From Chrysochromulina parva (lineage: Eukaryota; Haptophyta; Prymnesiales; Chrysochromulinaceae), in the NCBI GenBank assembly GCA_002887195.1, contig PJAB01000727.1, forward strand, positions 1-21,590: 21,590 nucleotides of DNA, in the 5' to 3' direction. The notes beneath the pieces are model-generated. The model did not search any database, was not told where the DNA came from, and was given only the letters and a program-made list of their open reading frames with translations. Both the position numbers and the translations under genes were made by a program. Shown here one piece after another: positions 1-8,597 of this stretch (positions within the stretch are counted from its first letter, which is position 1; the number at the start of each line of letters is the position of its first letter).

Positions 1-1
1 T

Positions 2-155
2 GAACGCGACTACCCGCCGCCGCGCGATCCTCGTGACGACCCTTACGGTCGCGACCCATATGATCGTCCGCCGCCGCCGCGCGACCCTCGTGACCTTGCC
101 CCGCGCGACCCCTACGACCGTCCACCCACACGCGATCCATACGACCGTCCCCGCT
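2..155 (+). CDS. 3' part of an exon coding a repetitive Arg/Asp/Pro/Tyr-rich protein (partial at 5' end)
   Basis: From base 2 the plus strand reads, without a stop, a low-complexity peptide built on an RDPYDRPP-like unit of about 7-10 residues, repeated roughly five times with variation (RDPRDDPYG, RDPYDRPPPP, RDPRDLAP, RDPYDRPPT, RDPYDRPR). The reading frame stays open to a stop ending at 505. However, composition changes sharply after base 155 to a Cys-rich, non-repetitive string, exactly where GTAAGT (156-161), a perfect spliceosomal 5' donor, occurs. I therefore infer the exon ends at 155 and an intron follows; the 3' acceptor cannot be placed. Such charged Arg/Asp/Tyr/Pro repeats are disordered and occur in RNA-processing and scaffold proteins, but no function can be assigned. 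The 5' part lies outside the window. Confidence 0.5.
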
Positions 156-390
156 GTAAGTGCACGCGGCATGCGCCGCGCGCTGTGCTGTCACCGGATC
201 TTTACTGCTGCTGCCTGCCGCGAGTGCGGCGAGTGCCGCACCTGCACCTGCTGCGCATGGCTGGATGTGCCTTACGATCCGTGCTGACCGCTCGCCCCAC
301 GCGTGCATCACGGCGCAGACTGAGGGCTACTACGCATGGGGACATACAGCAGCAAAAACTGGATTTCGCGCACTCTGGTGGTCACAAGTA

Positions 391-619
391 CAAGTACGGA
401 GAGAGGGATCTATGGCTGCCTAACTGGAGAGAAGAGGTGGTGGGAATGAGCAGCAGAGTTTGCGCTGGTCTGGGCTTTGCCCTGGTCCGTGACGTGCATG
501 TCTAGTGCAAGTACAGAGAGAGGGTCTATGGCTGCCTAACTGGAGAGAAGAGGTGGTGGGAATGAGCAGCAGAGTTTGCGCTGGTCTGGGCTTTGCCCTG
601 GTCCGTGACGTGCATGTCT
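391..619. repeat. Tandem duplication, two copies of a ~117-bp unit
   Basis: Copy 1 spans 391-507 and copy 2 spans 508-619. Both start with CAAGTAC and run through an identical ~100-base core (for example GGAGAGAAGAGGTGGTGGGA and GTCCGTGACGTGCATGTCT). I see only a substitution (CGGA/CAGA) and a one-base indel (GGGATC/GGGTC) near their left ends. The near-identity suggests a recent duplication. The indel and the 117-base period do not produce a coherent repeated protein, so it is more likely noncoding. Confidence 0.9.
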
Positions 620-1664
620 GTGGCGGCACGATGTGACGAAACGGAGCGTCCGGGAGCCGCACGAACGTGGTGGACCACTGGTCAACGAAGCACGTGTATA
701 TCGAACTCACGCCGCCTTCATAATTACACACAACTCGCGCCCCCATCATATTACAACCGTCTCGGCCATAATGGTACAGCATTTCAAATTGTAGGCTCAC
801 TGTCAGAGGCCGTTTCCTCACATTCCATGTGGGGCGTACCGCCATGCAAAAGCCTCCTGCATGCTCCTGTGTCTGCCCGGCGGTTCAGCTGCACGGCCGG
901 CCGAGCTCTCATACGATCATGGGCGACGGGCCGCGGGGCACTCCGGTGGGTCTGCACTCGACTCTCTTTTGGGGAAGCGCGACATGCGACGCTCTCGTCA
1001 ATCCCGCCAACCTCCAATCATTCACTTGTCATCCATGGCGCTCTCGCCGTCGTGGTCCTTATCGTCCAGTCGTCGTCGTCCGGTCGTTTGCGGCCCGCGG
1101 AGGAGCGCTGCGATCGGACCGTGTGGCCTCGCTCGGGGCCCCCGCGTGTCGCCACGTGTCGTCCCGCACTGGCCACTGCCCGCACTGTGTGGCAGTGGCA
1201 CTCCGGTGGCGAGCGCGAGGAGCGTGCAACGGAGGGTCACTCTGTGGCCACATTGCACATACACACGACAGGTCACTGGCCTGTGGCCACAGCTATTATC
1301 GCACTTCACAGCCCCCGCGCACCCACCGTGCTCGGCTCGATCGCGGCCCGGCACAGTGGGTGTGATTTGCGTCACAGACAACAGACTGAGTCTGAGACTG
1401 GGAGACTGCTGTCAGTGCGTCACCGAGACTGCTCGCATTCGATTTTTCAAACTACGCCGGCGCGCACGGGCGCCCCGGCCCCGCCGCCATGCGCGGATGC
1501 GGTGGCCGCGGTGCGCCAATCGAAATTCGAATGCGTGACCGGACGGACGTCGGCGCCGACCGTGCGAAGCTCGACCTCGAAAGCGACGCAGGAACGCACC
1601 ACCCACGGGGCCGCCGACACCGACGTGGGGATATATTAATATCATATTCTTATACAGACACGAG

Positions 1665-1699
1665 AAAGTTACTAAGTTCACAACGCACTAAGTAACTTT
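1665..1699. repeat. Inverted repeat (9-bp stem, 17-base loop) in an AT-rich island
   Basis: AAAGTTACT (1665-1673) pairs with AGTAACTTT (1691-1699). It lies about 140 bases beyond the stop codon of the minus-strand LRR gene, in the only AT-rich part of this spacer. It could mark the 3' UTR or cleavage region of that gene, or be neutral. No poly(A) signal was assigned with confidence; a reverse-strand TTTATTTG sits nearby at about 1825. Confidence 0.4.
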
Positions 1700-1838
1700 T
1701 ACCAGACGACGATACGCGGGATAAGTTCTTCACCGCTTAAACATACTAAAGATACTAGATACTTGAAAAGCTTTCGATCGATGTCGCCGCACGTGATGAG
1801 TCGATGGACTGTGCGCGGGCGCGCAAATAAACGACAGG

Positions 1839-4800
1839 TCACTCTGCCTGGTGGAGCAGTGCGCCGCGTAGTCGATTGAGCTTCGCCTCCACTGCCGCTG
1901 CGGCCTGTCTTCGCTTCGCTAGCTCCCCCTCCATGTTGGCACGCTCGCGTTTGAGGTTGAGAGCCTGGGCTTGTGCGCGGCGCAAAGCCTCCTTGACTGC
2001 AGCGAGGTCCTGACCTCCAGCGGGGGCCGCTGATGCCACCAGCGGGCTCCCTCCCTCGCCACCTGCGCCACCTCGGATGGCCTTGGCCTGGTTCCGCGCA
2101 TCGCGACGCATTTCCTCTTGCACCTCAGCGCGATATTGCAGCCACTCGTCTCGTTCGCGTTGCCACTCGGCCTCGCGTCGGGACACTTCGTCATTGAGAC
2201 GCAGCAGCCTTTGTGCCTCCTTCTTCGCAATCTCTCGCCAGAGCGCCGTCACCGCTGCCGAGCCCGCAGCGGCCTTGCCGCCGCGCCCCCCGCCGCCTCC
2301 GATGGTGCTGGGGGCGAAGGACAGGGTGTTCGAGGGCGCCTCGCTTTGCGCGTCGATGGTCTCGTTGTCTGCAAAGCCTCCCTCCTCCAGCAATGCGTGC
2401 TCCATCGCCGCCGCCATGAAGGCATCGCGTTCCATCGCCGCAGCCCAATCGAATGCAACGTCGACGCCGCCCGCCGCCGTGCTCGAGGCTGCGATGCCAG
2501 CCCCATCCCCAGCGCTTGGGTCGTGCTCCGCCTCCTCGTCCACCTCCTCCTTGGCACTGCTGATGACCTCAGACGCCGCCGCCTCGGCGCTCCTGGCCCC
2601 GCTGTCCTGCTCATCAGCGGTTGCGCCGCCATGAATGCGCGATGTGAGTGCGAGGATGGCCCACGCCGCTTGCCACGCCGACTGACGCCAGACGCAGCGC
2701 AGCGACTCGTGCTCACGCCGCTCGCGCTTGATCGCGGCTAGCTGCCGTCGCACCGAGTCTTCGGCCGCGGCCGCCTCCTCCTCCTCATCGAAATCTATGC
2801 CCCGCGCCGCCTCCGTCGCCTCTGCTAGATCACAAGCCGCCGCTACCCCCATGCTCGGTGGCGCGGCGCGGGCTTTCGAAGGCGATGGGATGGCCCGGCG
2901 CAGCTCGGCGAGCTCCGCCCGAGCTCGTTCGACCTCGCCTTCGAGCTCTTCAATGGCGCGATGCTGCGGCGCAAGAGGATTCTCGTCCGTACCGCCGACG
3001 CTCTGCCGCCGCTGGCGCGCGCGCTTCTCCTCGAGAGCTGCGGTCATCGAGGCCAGCCGCTGCCGATGGTGCGCAGCCTCGCGCTCAGCCTGCTGCGTAC
3101 GCTGTGCGAGGGCGTGCGTGACACCTTCGGCCGGCAACTCGGCCTCCAGAGCCGTGCATGCGTCCTCGGCCGCCACAAGCGTTGTCTCGAGCTCCACGAG
3201 CTCGCGCCGCACGTCTGCGAGTGCGGCCTCGGCGGCAAGCGTCTCCTGCCGCTCGCGCTGCAGGGCCCCCTTCTGGCTGATGTACTCCTCGCGCTGCTTG
3301 CTGCTCGTGCTTGCGCTGCCGGCGTTCACCTGCTGGCGTACCGCCTGCAGCGCGCCCTCAGCCTCCTGGAACAACACTTCTTTGGCGCGAATGGCGCTTA
3401 AGAGCTCTTGCTGCTGCGCCAGCTGTCCCGCGCGCTCCGCCTCGAGACGGTCTGCGCGCGCGCGCCACTTGATGCATTCGGACGCAATCACCGCGCCCGC
3501 CGCCGCCGCCGCCGCCGCCACGATCCGTTCCTCGGCTGCCTGGCGTGTGGCCGACAGGCCGCCTGCGGAGGGGGCATATCCGTATCCGTACAAGGAGCGA
3601 TCGTCGTCAGCGAAGCCGTGCTCCAACGAGCTGCTGGGCTCGAGTGCCTCGACGCGCTGCAGCGCAGCACGCGCCGCCGCGAGGGCACCTGTGGACCCAG
3701 AGGGACTCGGCGGCCCCCGCGAAGCACCGTTACCCGTGTGAGGCGCACAGCCGCCTCTGTCAGGGCCGCCGCTGCCCATCCCGCCGCCGCCCGGCCAGCG
3801 TGGTGTTCCTACTGACCATCCCGACGGGCTGCTCGCAGAGGATGGAGGCTCAACGCCGCCGACTCCTCTACCGCCGCCCCCACCGCTACCAAAGTGGGCG
3901 CCGGCGTGGGCGCCGCTGCCCACTACGGCGCTCTCATAGTGCGCCGTAGGCGTCTGGGCGTACCCGTGAAGCGTCGTGTTGAGCGGCGTCATCGGATACG
4001 GCGCCATCTGCGGCGACATCCCGGGGCTCAGACGCATCGGAGAGGCATGGGGCGCCTGCGCCGTGGTCGTCGCAGGCGCAGGCGCAGGCGCAGGCGCGGG
4101 GGACCAGTTCTCCGGCGAGGGCGAACCGACCATAGGCAGCACTGCTGCCGGGGCGGGGGCGGGGGCTTGCTGCGCTTGCCACGCCGCCAGCATCTGCATC
4201 TGCTCCTCCACGACATTGAGCTGACGGATAGGCTTGGCGTTGCTCTCCCGACGAGCCGCGAGGAGAGCGCCGAGCGTGCCGCCAACAACGCCGCCCGCCT
4301 TGCCACTGCCCACTACAGCGCCTGCCGCCTTGTCGCTGCCCTCTGCTGCCGTCCCAGCCTGACCCATCATGTCAATGTGTGCCGCGCTCGCCGTGCTAGG
4401 CGCGCCCGGCCGAGCGGTGCTAGGCGCACTCGGCGGTGCGCTCGGTGGCGCACTCGTCGGCGCAAGCTCTTGCGTACTCAGCATGGCGCCAAAGACAGAG
4501 CCGCTCCTGACTGCCCGCTTGTCAGCTGCAGCATCAGCTGTGGCCATCAGTGCCGGCGCCGGTGACGCGTAGCTCATGTGGCCCGCGTGGTTCGTTGGTT
4601 CGCGCTCTGGGCGAGGGAAGCGTTTGTCAGTCTGGGGCTGGCCGGTGCCCTTTACGGCGCTCGTTCGGGCGCCTTCCCGTCGGGAGCTGTGCTGCCTCTC
4701 CTCCTCCTCCTCCTCCTCCTCCAGATAAATGGAGCGATCATCATCGTCCTCCTCCTCCTCGTCCTCACTGAGCCCGCCCTGGCTGCCCTGGCTGTCCTCA

Positions 4801-6926
4801 TGCTCGCTCTGTGCGGCGCCACCGTCGTCGTCAAACTCAAAGGCCATCGTGGCCATCGGCACCATGGACACCATGGATGACGATCCGCCAGCCCGAGCGG
4901 GCAGAGGGCCATTCCCCGGCATCGCTGCCGCCAATGCGCCTGCAGTCCTGGCAGCCTTCGGCGCAGTGCCGCTTCCTGCCGCTGCGCGTTGCGTGCGTTC
5001 AAAGGCTTCACGCTCCATTTGCTTCATCTTCTCTCTCTCGGACTCTTCAAGCGCCATCTGACGCTCACCAGCCTCACGGCGGGCAAGCGCGGCCATCTCC
5101 GCCTCCGCGCGCGCAGCCTCGGCCGCCTCGGCCGTCCGCTCGGCCGCAGCAGTGGCCGTCGCCTCACGCTCCATACGCTCGCGCGTCTTCTTGTCGTCCG
5201 GCGCCTCCCGCCAACTAGGCAGGCGCCCTCCCGGGGTCGGCGGCTGCGAGGCTGCCACACGCCTGGAGCTCATCTCAGTTTCGTCATCGCGCGAGTCCCC
5301 ACGACCTTTGTCGGGGCCGTTGGCACGCGCCGTGTTGGCACGCGCCGTGTTGGCACGCGTGCTGCCGCGGCCCGCGCCGGATGCGCCGGCGCCGCGGCCC
5401 CCGGCGCCGCGATTCCCGGCGCCGCGCCCGCCGCTGCCTGTTGCCTGCAGTACCCAACTAGGAAGCTCTTCCTCGTCTTTCTCGTCCTCGTCCTCGCCGG
5501 TTACATCGCTCGAACCCCCATCACTCACGAAGCCATCGCCGTCCAAATGAGACTCCATCTCAATGTCGGTGGCGCTCCGGCCGGCAGTGGCGCCGGCGCG
5601 GCCGGCAATCAAGCGCGCCTCGCCGCCCGCGCCACCCCACGGGCGTGTCTCAGCTGCTTGCTGCCGTGGTGCGTCGCGTTTGAAGCCGACGCCCGCGCCA
5701 TCGTCCAACGGTTCCCGGCACGAGCCGCCGCCGCTGCCGCCAGCACGCCCTTTCGGCGGCTCGCTTCGCGCGCGGCTGCTCATGGCTGCCAGAGCACGAT
5801 CCGACGAGGAGGCGCGCCCACGTCCCTTGGCGCCCAGTACAGCGCGTCCGTTGGCGCCGTCCTCCAAGTCATCAAGCCATCCCTGGGGACCTGGCTGCAT
5901 CGCACCCGCGCCGCTCGGGATGCTCACGCCAGGTTTCGTCGACTTGGCGCTGCCTCCAATGAGAGCCTTCATGTTCACCCACGCGCCATGACTGCCACTC
6001 TCATGCGTCGACGACCCGCTGCCGCCGCCACCGGCAGCGCTGCCGGCAGCGCCGCTGGCGGCACCGAAATCTTTGAGACTGATGCCATCATCGTCGTCCT
6101 CCTCATCGCTGGCGCCGGGCAACACCATGATCGCCGCTGCTGCCACTGGACGCTCCATATTCGAGACGCCGCGCCGCTCCTGAGGGGTCACCGCCACGCC
6201 ATCCAGACGCTGTAGCGACTGCGCGTACGTGATCACGAGGTGGCGAAGTGCGGGCGTGTCAGAGACGGGATTCCCGCCCACTCGCAGCTCCTTGAGCTTC
6301 TTGAGAGAACTGAGCACGCGCAAGGCGGCGTCGAACTCGCCTGTGGACTTCGACCATACGAGCCGGTTCTGCGAGACGTCGAGCTCGCGCAGCGAGCTTG
6401 CCACTGCCTGGAGCTCAGCCCAATTCCGATGGATCTGGTTGCGCTGCAGGTGCAGCGTCTGCAGCTGCGGCAGCTCTTGGAGCGGCGGGATCGCGACCAG
6501 TCGATTGGATGCGAGGTCGAGGTCCGTCAGCTTTGGCAGCCGCAGGATCAGGCCGCCGCCCACCTGCAGTGAATTCGCGCATGCCACCAGCGACCGCAGC
6601 GCCTGGAAGCGATTGACCTCCTCGAGCGATGTCAGCTCGTTGCCACCAAGGTTGATCGTCTGCGGCGCGCCCTTAGGCACGTGCGCCAGCAGCGAGATGT
6701 CCCGCAGCTTAAAGTTGGCGTGCGAGAAGTCGAGCGTCGCCGGGTAGCGCAAGGTCGTCACATCGCCAACAAAGTGCTCATCCTTGAGCCCATGCGTCAG
6801 CCGCGATGGCGGCACAATCACGTCGCCGCTCTTCCCTATCTTATCTTCGACCAGCCCTTTGAGCTGCTCTACGGTTTGAGCTGCCTTAGAGAATTCTCTT
6901 TGGGCTGCTTTCGTGAGCCCAAGCAT
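1839..6926 (-). CDS. Large leucine-rich-repeat protein with disordered middle and C-terminal coiled coils
   Basis: A single open frame of about 1695 residues. Numbering is from the first ATG at 6926 (MLGLTKAAQREF); the frame continues open upstream, so an earlier start or a 5' exon is possible. Residues ~62-252 form six or seven LRRs of the SDS22-like type (TINLGGNELTSL, LTDLDLASNRLVAIPPL, LQTLHLQRNQI, LRELDVSQNRL, LKELRVGGNPV), closed by an LRR cap (YAQSLQRLDGVAVTPQERRG). A long disordered part follows with Gly/Arg runs, a TARAN triplet, an acidic run (about 4687-4765) and Pro/Ala runs. A Glu/Ala/Arg helix lies at ~575-645, and coiled coils at ~1150-1410 and ~1560-1695. LRR plus long coiled coil is typical of centrosomal, ciliary or cytoskeletal scaffolds. 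That role is inference; no catalytic domain is visible. Confidence 0.85.
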   Translation of the reverse strand: MLGLTKAAQREFSKAAQTVEQLKGLVEDKIGKSGDVIVPPSRLTHGLKDEHFVGDVTTLRYPATLDFSHANFKLRDISLLAHVPKGAPQTINLGGNELTSLEEVNRFQALRSLVACANSLQVGGGLILRLPKLTDLDLASNRLVAIPPLQELPQLQTLHLQRNQIHRNWAELQAVASSLRELDVSQNRLVWSKSTGEFDAALRVLSSLKKLKELRVGGNPVSDTPALRHLVITYAQSLQRLDGVAVTPQERRGVSNMERPVAAAAIMVLPGASDEEDDDDGISLKDFGAASGAAGSAAGGGGSGSSTHESGSHGAWVNMKALIGGSAKSTKPGVSIPSGAGAMQPGPQGWLDDLEDGANGRAVLGAKGRGRASSSDRALAAMSSRARSEPPKGRAGGSGGGSCREPLDDGAGVGFKRDAPRQQAAETRPWGGAGGEARLIAGRAGATAGRSATDIEMESHLDGDGFVSDGGSSDVTGEDEDEKDEEELPSWVLQATGSGGRGAGNRGAGGRGAGASGAGRGSTRANTARANTARANGPDKGRGDSRDDETEMSSRRVAASQPPTPGGRLPSWREAPDDKKTRERMEREATATAAAERTAEAAEAARAEAEMAALARREAGERQMALEESEREKMKQMEREAFERTQRAAAGSGTAPKAARTAGALAAAMPGNGPLPARAGGSSSMVSMVPMATMAFEFDDDGGAAQSEHEDSQGSQGGLSEDEEEEDDDDRSIYLEEEEEEEERQHSSRREGARTSAVKGTGQPQTDKRFPRPEREPTNHAGHMSYASPAPALMATADAAADKRAVRSGSVFGAMLSTQELAPTSAPPSAPPSAPSTARPGAPSTASAAHIDMMGQAGTAAEGSDKAAGAVVGSGKAGGVVGGTLGALLAARRESNAKPIRQLNVVEEQMQMLAAWQAQQAPAPAPAAVLPMVGSPSPENWSPAPAPAPAPATTTAQAPHASPMRLSPGMSPQMAPYPMTPLNTTLHGYAQTPTAHYESAVVGSGAHAGAHFGSGGGGGRGVGGVEPPSSASSPSGWSVGTPRWPGGGGMGSGGPDRGGCAPHTGNGASRGPPSPSGSTGALAAARAALQRVEALEPSSSLEHGFADDDRSLYGYGYAPSAGGLSATRQAAEERIVAAAAAAAGAVIASECIKWRARADRLEAERAGQLAQQQELLSAIRAKEVLFQEAEGALQAVRQQVNAGSASTSSKQREEYISQKGALQRERQETLAAEAALADVRRELVELETTLVAAEDACTALEAELPAEGVTHALAQRTQQAEREAAHHRQRLASMTAALEEKRARQRRQSVGGTDENPLAPQHRAIEELEGEVERARAELAELRRAIPSPSKARAAPPSMGVAAACDLAEATEAARGIDFDEEEEAAAAEDSVRRQLAAIKRERREHESLRCVWRQSAWQAAWAILALTSRIHGGATADEQDSGARSAEAAASEVISSAKEEVDEEAEHDPSAGDGAGIAASSTAAGGVDVAFDWAAAMERDAFMAAAMEHALLEEGGFADNETIDAQSEAPSNTLSFAPSTIGGGGGRGGKAAAGSAAVTALWREIAKKEAQRLLRLNDEVSRREAEWQRERDEWLQYRAEVQEEMRRDARNQAKAIRGGAGGEGGSPLVASAAPAGGQDLAAVKEALRRAQAQALNLKRERANMEGELAKRRQAAAAVEAKLNRLRGALLHQAE
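4698..4722. repeat. (TCC)n microsatellite coding a poly-Glu run
   Basis: A run of about eight TCC/CTC triplets; on the minus strand it reads GAG codons and encodes the longest Glu run of the LRR protein. Together with GAC/GAT codons at about 4740-4765 it forms a strongly acidic segment. Such triplet tracts expand and contract in frame, so length differences between strains are expected. Confidence 0.8.
5320..5364. repeat. Three tandem 15-bp units coding TARAN repeats in the LRR protein
   Basis: TTGGCACGCGCCGTG occurs at 5320-5334 and 5335-5349, then a diverged third copy at 5350-5364. On the minus strand it encodes a five-residue T-A-R-A-N unit. The period is a multiple of three, so it stays in frame. 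It lies next to Gly/Arg/Ala-rich sequence and looks like slippage-driven growth of a disordered linker. Confidence 0.85.
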
Positions 6927-7165
6927 TTGTCGAGGCCAAGGAGCACGACGGAACAAGGCTGGGCTCCCAGGGCCAAGGCCATCTAGATGGGTGCGCCGTA
7001 CTGGGCATAAGCGACTTGTCGATCATTTGGTTCGTTGCTACTTGTAGTCTCCAAAATTAACTGCGACCACGCATCACACCGCCGATTGGCAAATATACAC
7101 ATGGTACACGATAGGGGATATTAATCGCTATCCTTGTCCCCGCACAGCATCCGCACTGGCATGCA

Positions 7166-7221
7166 CTGGCACTGAGCCGCGTTGGCCGCCATCTCTGGCA
7201 CTGAGCTGCGTTGGCCGCCAT
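7166..7221. repeat. Two near-identical 27-bp direct repeats abutting the F-box gene stop codon
   Basis: Copies at 7166-7192 and 7195-7221 share CTGGCACTGAGC, then GCGTTGGCCGCCAT, with one mismatch (C/T) and a 29-bp period. The second copy ends one base before the stop codon of the minus-strand F-box gene (7222-7224). The pair therefore lies in its 3' UTR, between it and the LRR gene. The remainder of the 6927-7221 spacer is unremarkable apart from an AT-richer segment near 7045-7125. Confidence 0.8.
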
Positions 7222-8289
7222 TCACATCGCCTCTACATCTGATGCGAGGCTGATGGATCGGACCTCGTGCACGACCCCGCGGGCGAGCACGCGCCAAAAG
7301 GCCTCGGCGTCTCCCGAATGCGACTCGGGCGTGCCGGGCGGCGTGCGCGGCGGCGTGCTGTGCGGTGACGCTGGCTCCTCGAGTGCCATCGATCTCTCCT
7401 CATCGGCAACGCACAGGAGAAGCTCTTGCAAGGTGGGCTGCAACCGCCGCAGGTCGTCGCGCGCGCGGAACCCTCGGCAGTCGCGCGCCGACGACCACGC
7501 CGTCCACTTGAGCACGACGCGCTGCGAGAGTACGCGCGGCGGCGTGGCGTGCGTGCCTTGGCGAAGTCGCTGCAGGGCGCGGGCCAGCGGCCGCAGGCGC
7601 AGGTCGAGGGCGTGCGGTTCGCACTCCGAGCGCAGGCGGCGGCGCTGCAGCACGGCAATGGCAGCGCACGCGGTCAGCGGGGCACGCGTCGCCGCGTCAC
7701 TGCGCAGCCACTCGACGATGTCGTCCGCCGCTATCTGCCCGTTGGCGACGAGGCTCGCGAGCTGGTCGCAATCACGCTTGAACTCGCCTTCGATCACGCT
7801 GGCGGAATGGAGCACGCGCGCGGAGCACTCCAGGGGGTTGCTCGCGCTGCGCGCACTCAAGCCAGTGCTACTGCTCACCATCGCGACTGGCGGAGCGTTG
7901 CTGCCCGGGATACTCAGGTCATTGAGCTCCATGCGCGCCTTTTTCCATCGCACGCTGTACAAGTCGCGCACCGTGCTCGCGTCGCCGCTCGGCTCAGCGC
8001 CGGGATAGCGTTCAGTAAGCCTCACTCGCCAGAAGTCCGAGTCCGCCATGGCCATCAGCGGCTTACAGGTGGCTGTCACTGCGACGATGGACATCGTGTC
8101 GCCAATGTGGTGCATGATGGCGCAGCAGAGTTCGTGCGGCAGCACGGTCAGATGCGAAAGCGGGTGGACGGCCTCATCATTTCCCCGCGACCTGGGGGTG
8201 ACGGTCCCGCCATTTTCACGCGTCATCGACGAATGGATCCGATGCAGAAATGCTTGATGATTGATGAATTGACGTTTCAGGTTTTTCAT
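7222..8289 (-). CDS. F-box protein (probable SCF ubiquitin-ligase substrate receptor)
   Basis: 355 residues from an ATG at 8289 with a favourable context (GCCATGA) to a TGA at 7222-7224. Residues ~46-92 fit an F-box: LPHELCCAIMHHIGD, then VAVTATCKPLMAMADSDFWR, with the usual Leu-Pro start, a central Cys/Lys/Leu helix and a Trp near the end. F-boxes bind SKP1 and place a substrate-binding region in an SCF E3 ligase. The rest (~120-300) is predicted helical with charged Leu/Arg-rich segments and matches no WD40, Kelch or LRR receptor module that I recognise, so the substrate is unknown. The tail (~310-330) is rich in Ser/Thr-Pro (STPPRTPPGTPES), which could be phosphorylated by proline-directed kinases. 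It is divergent to the EF-hand gene, with about 300 bp between starts. Confidence 0.7.
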   Translation of the reverse strand: MKNLKRQFINHQAFLHRIHSSMTRENGGTVTPRSRGNDEAVHPLSHLTVLPHELCCAIMHHIGDTMSIVAVTATCKPLMAMADSDFWRVRLTERYPGAEPSGDASTVRDLYSVRWKKARMELNDLSIPGSNAPPVAMVSSSTGLSARSASNPLECSARVLHSASVIEGEFKRDCDQLASLVANGQIAADDIVEWLRSDAATRAPLTACAAIAVLQRRRLRSECEPHALDLRLRPLARALQRLRQGTHATPPRVLSQRVVLKWTAWSSARDCRGFRARDDLRRLQPTLQELLLCVADEERSMALEEPASPHSTPPRTPPGTPESHSGDAEAFWRVLARGVVHEVRSISLASDVEAM

Positions 8290-8597
8290 GGCAAATTAAA
8301 CGGAACATGATGAGTCTACAGATGATGCGGCTCAAAGGCCTCCCAGTCGCCGCAGTCTTTGGACCACACATTTTGTTCTGCACACTGCGCTGGACGTCTT
8401 TCCAATTCTCCGCGGTTTCAGTTTCGGAAAAAGTTTCGCGTCGTGAAACCGCGTCCCTTGGACGGTACACAGTACACAGCCGGATTCCGAGCGGGCGCGT
8501 TGTCACGCGGTGTTCGTCGGCGGCTGCCGTCCAACACTGTCAGTGAGGAGTCAGTGAGGTTCCGCACTGGTCGAGTCCTTCGGCTACCTCTGCAGGC
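8290..8597. promoter_or_regulatory. Divergent intergenic region between F-box and EF-hand genes, probable shared promoter
   Basis: The 308 bases separate two genes transcribed away from each other, so both promoters must lie here or in 5' UTRs within it. No TATA box or other specific core element could be assigned. It contains short repeated words (ACAGTACACAG near 8468, GTCAGTGAGG/GTCAGTGAGG near 8538-8560) of unknown meaning. If the EF-hand gene actually starts at 8793 the region would extend accordingly. Confidence 0.4.

Larger units (their letters stand above)
156..1838. other. Long stretch without a convincing gene (probable intron/UTR remainder and intergenic DNA)
   Basis: No frame here gives a protein with recognisable domains or with the composition of the neighbouring genes. 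It begins with the probable donor at 156 and holds a 117-bp tandem duplication (391-619). It also has two copies of a TGTGGCCACA palindrome (1243-1252 and, within CTGTGGCCACAG, 1281-1292). A tract with several GAGACTG-like words lies at about 1387-1435. From about 1630 to 1770 is an AT-rich island containing a 9-bp inverted repeat. The last ~170 bases before 1839 should include the 3' UTR of the minus-strand LRR gene. A terminal exon of the gene entering at base 2 may be hidden in the first few hundred bases. Confidence 0.5.

Noticed and set aside
593..1639. 348-residue plus-strand frame
   Set aside because: Cys/Arg/Thr/His-rich, without domain signals, overlapped by equally long frames in other phases; a chance result of GC-rich sequence poor in stops. 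It also begins inside the tandem duplication.
2728..6215. Several plus-strand frames of 130 to 408 residues
   Set aside because: All are antisense shadows of the LRR/coiled-coil gene; their Ser/Arg/Ala runs mirror its Glu/Ala/Arg codons.
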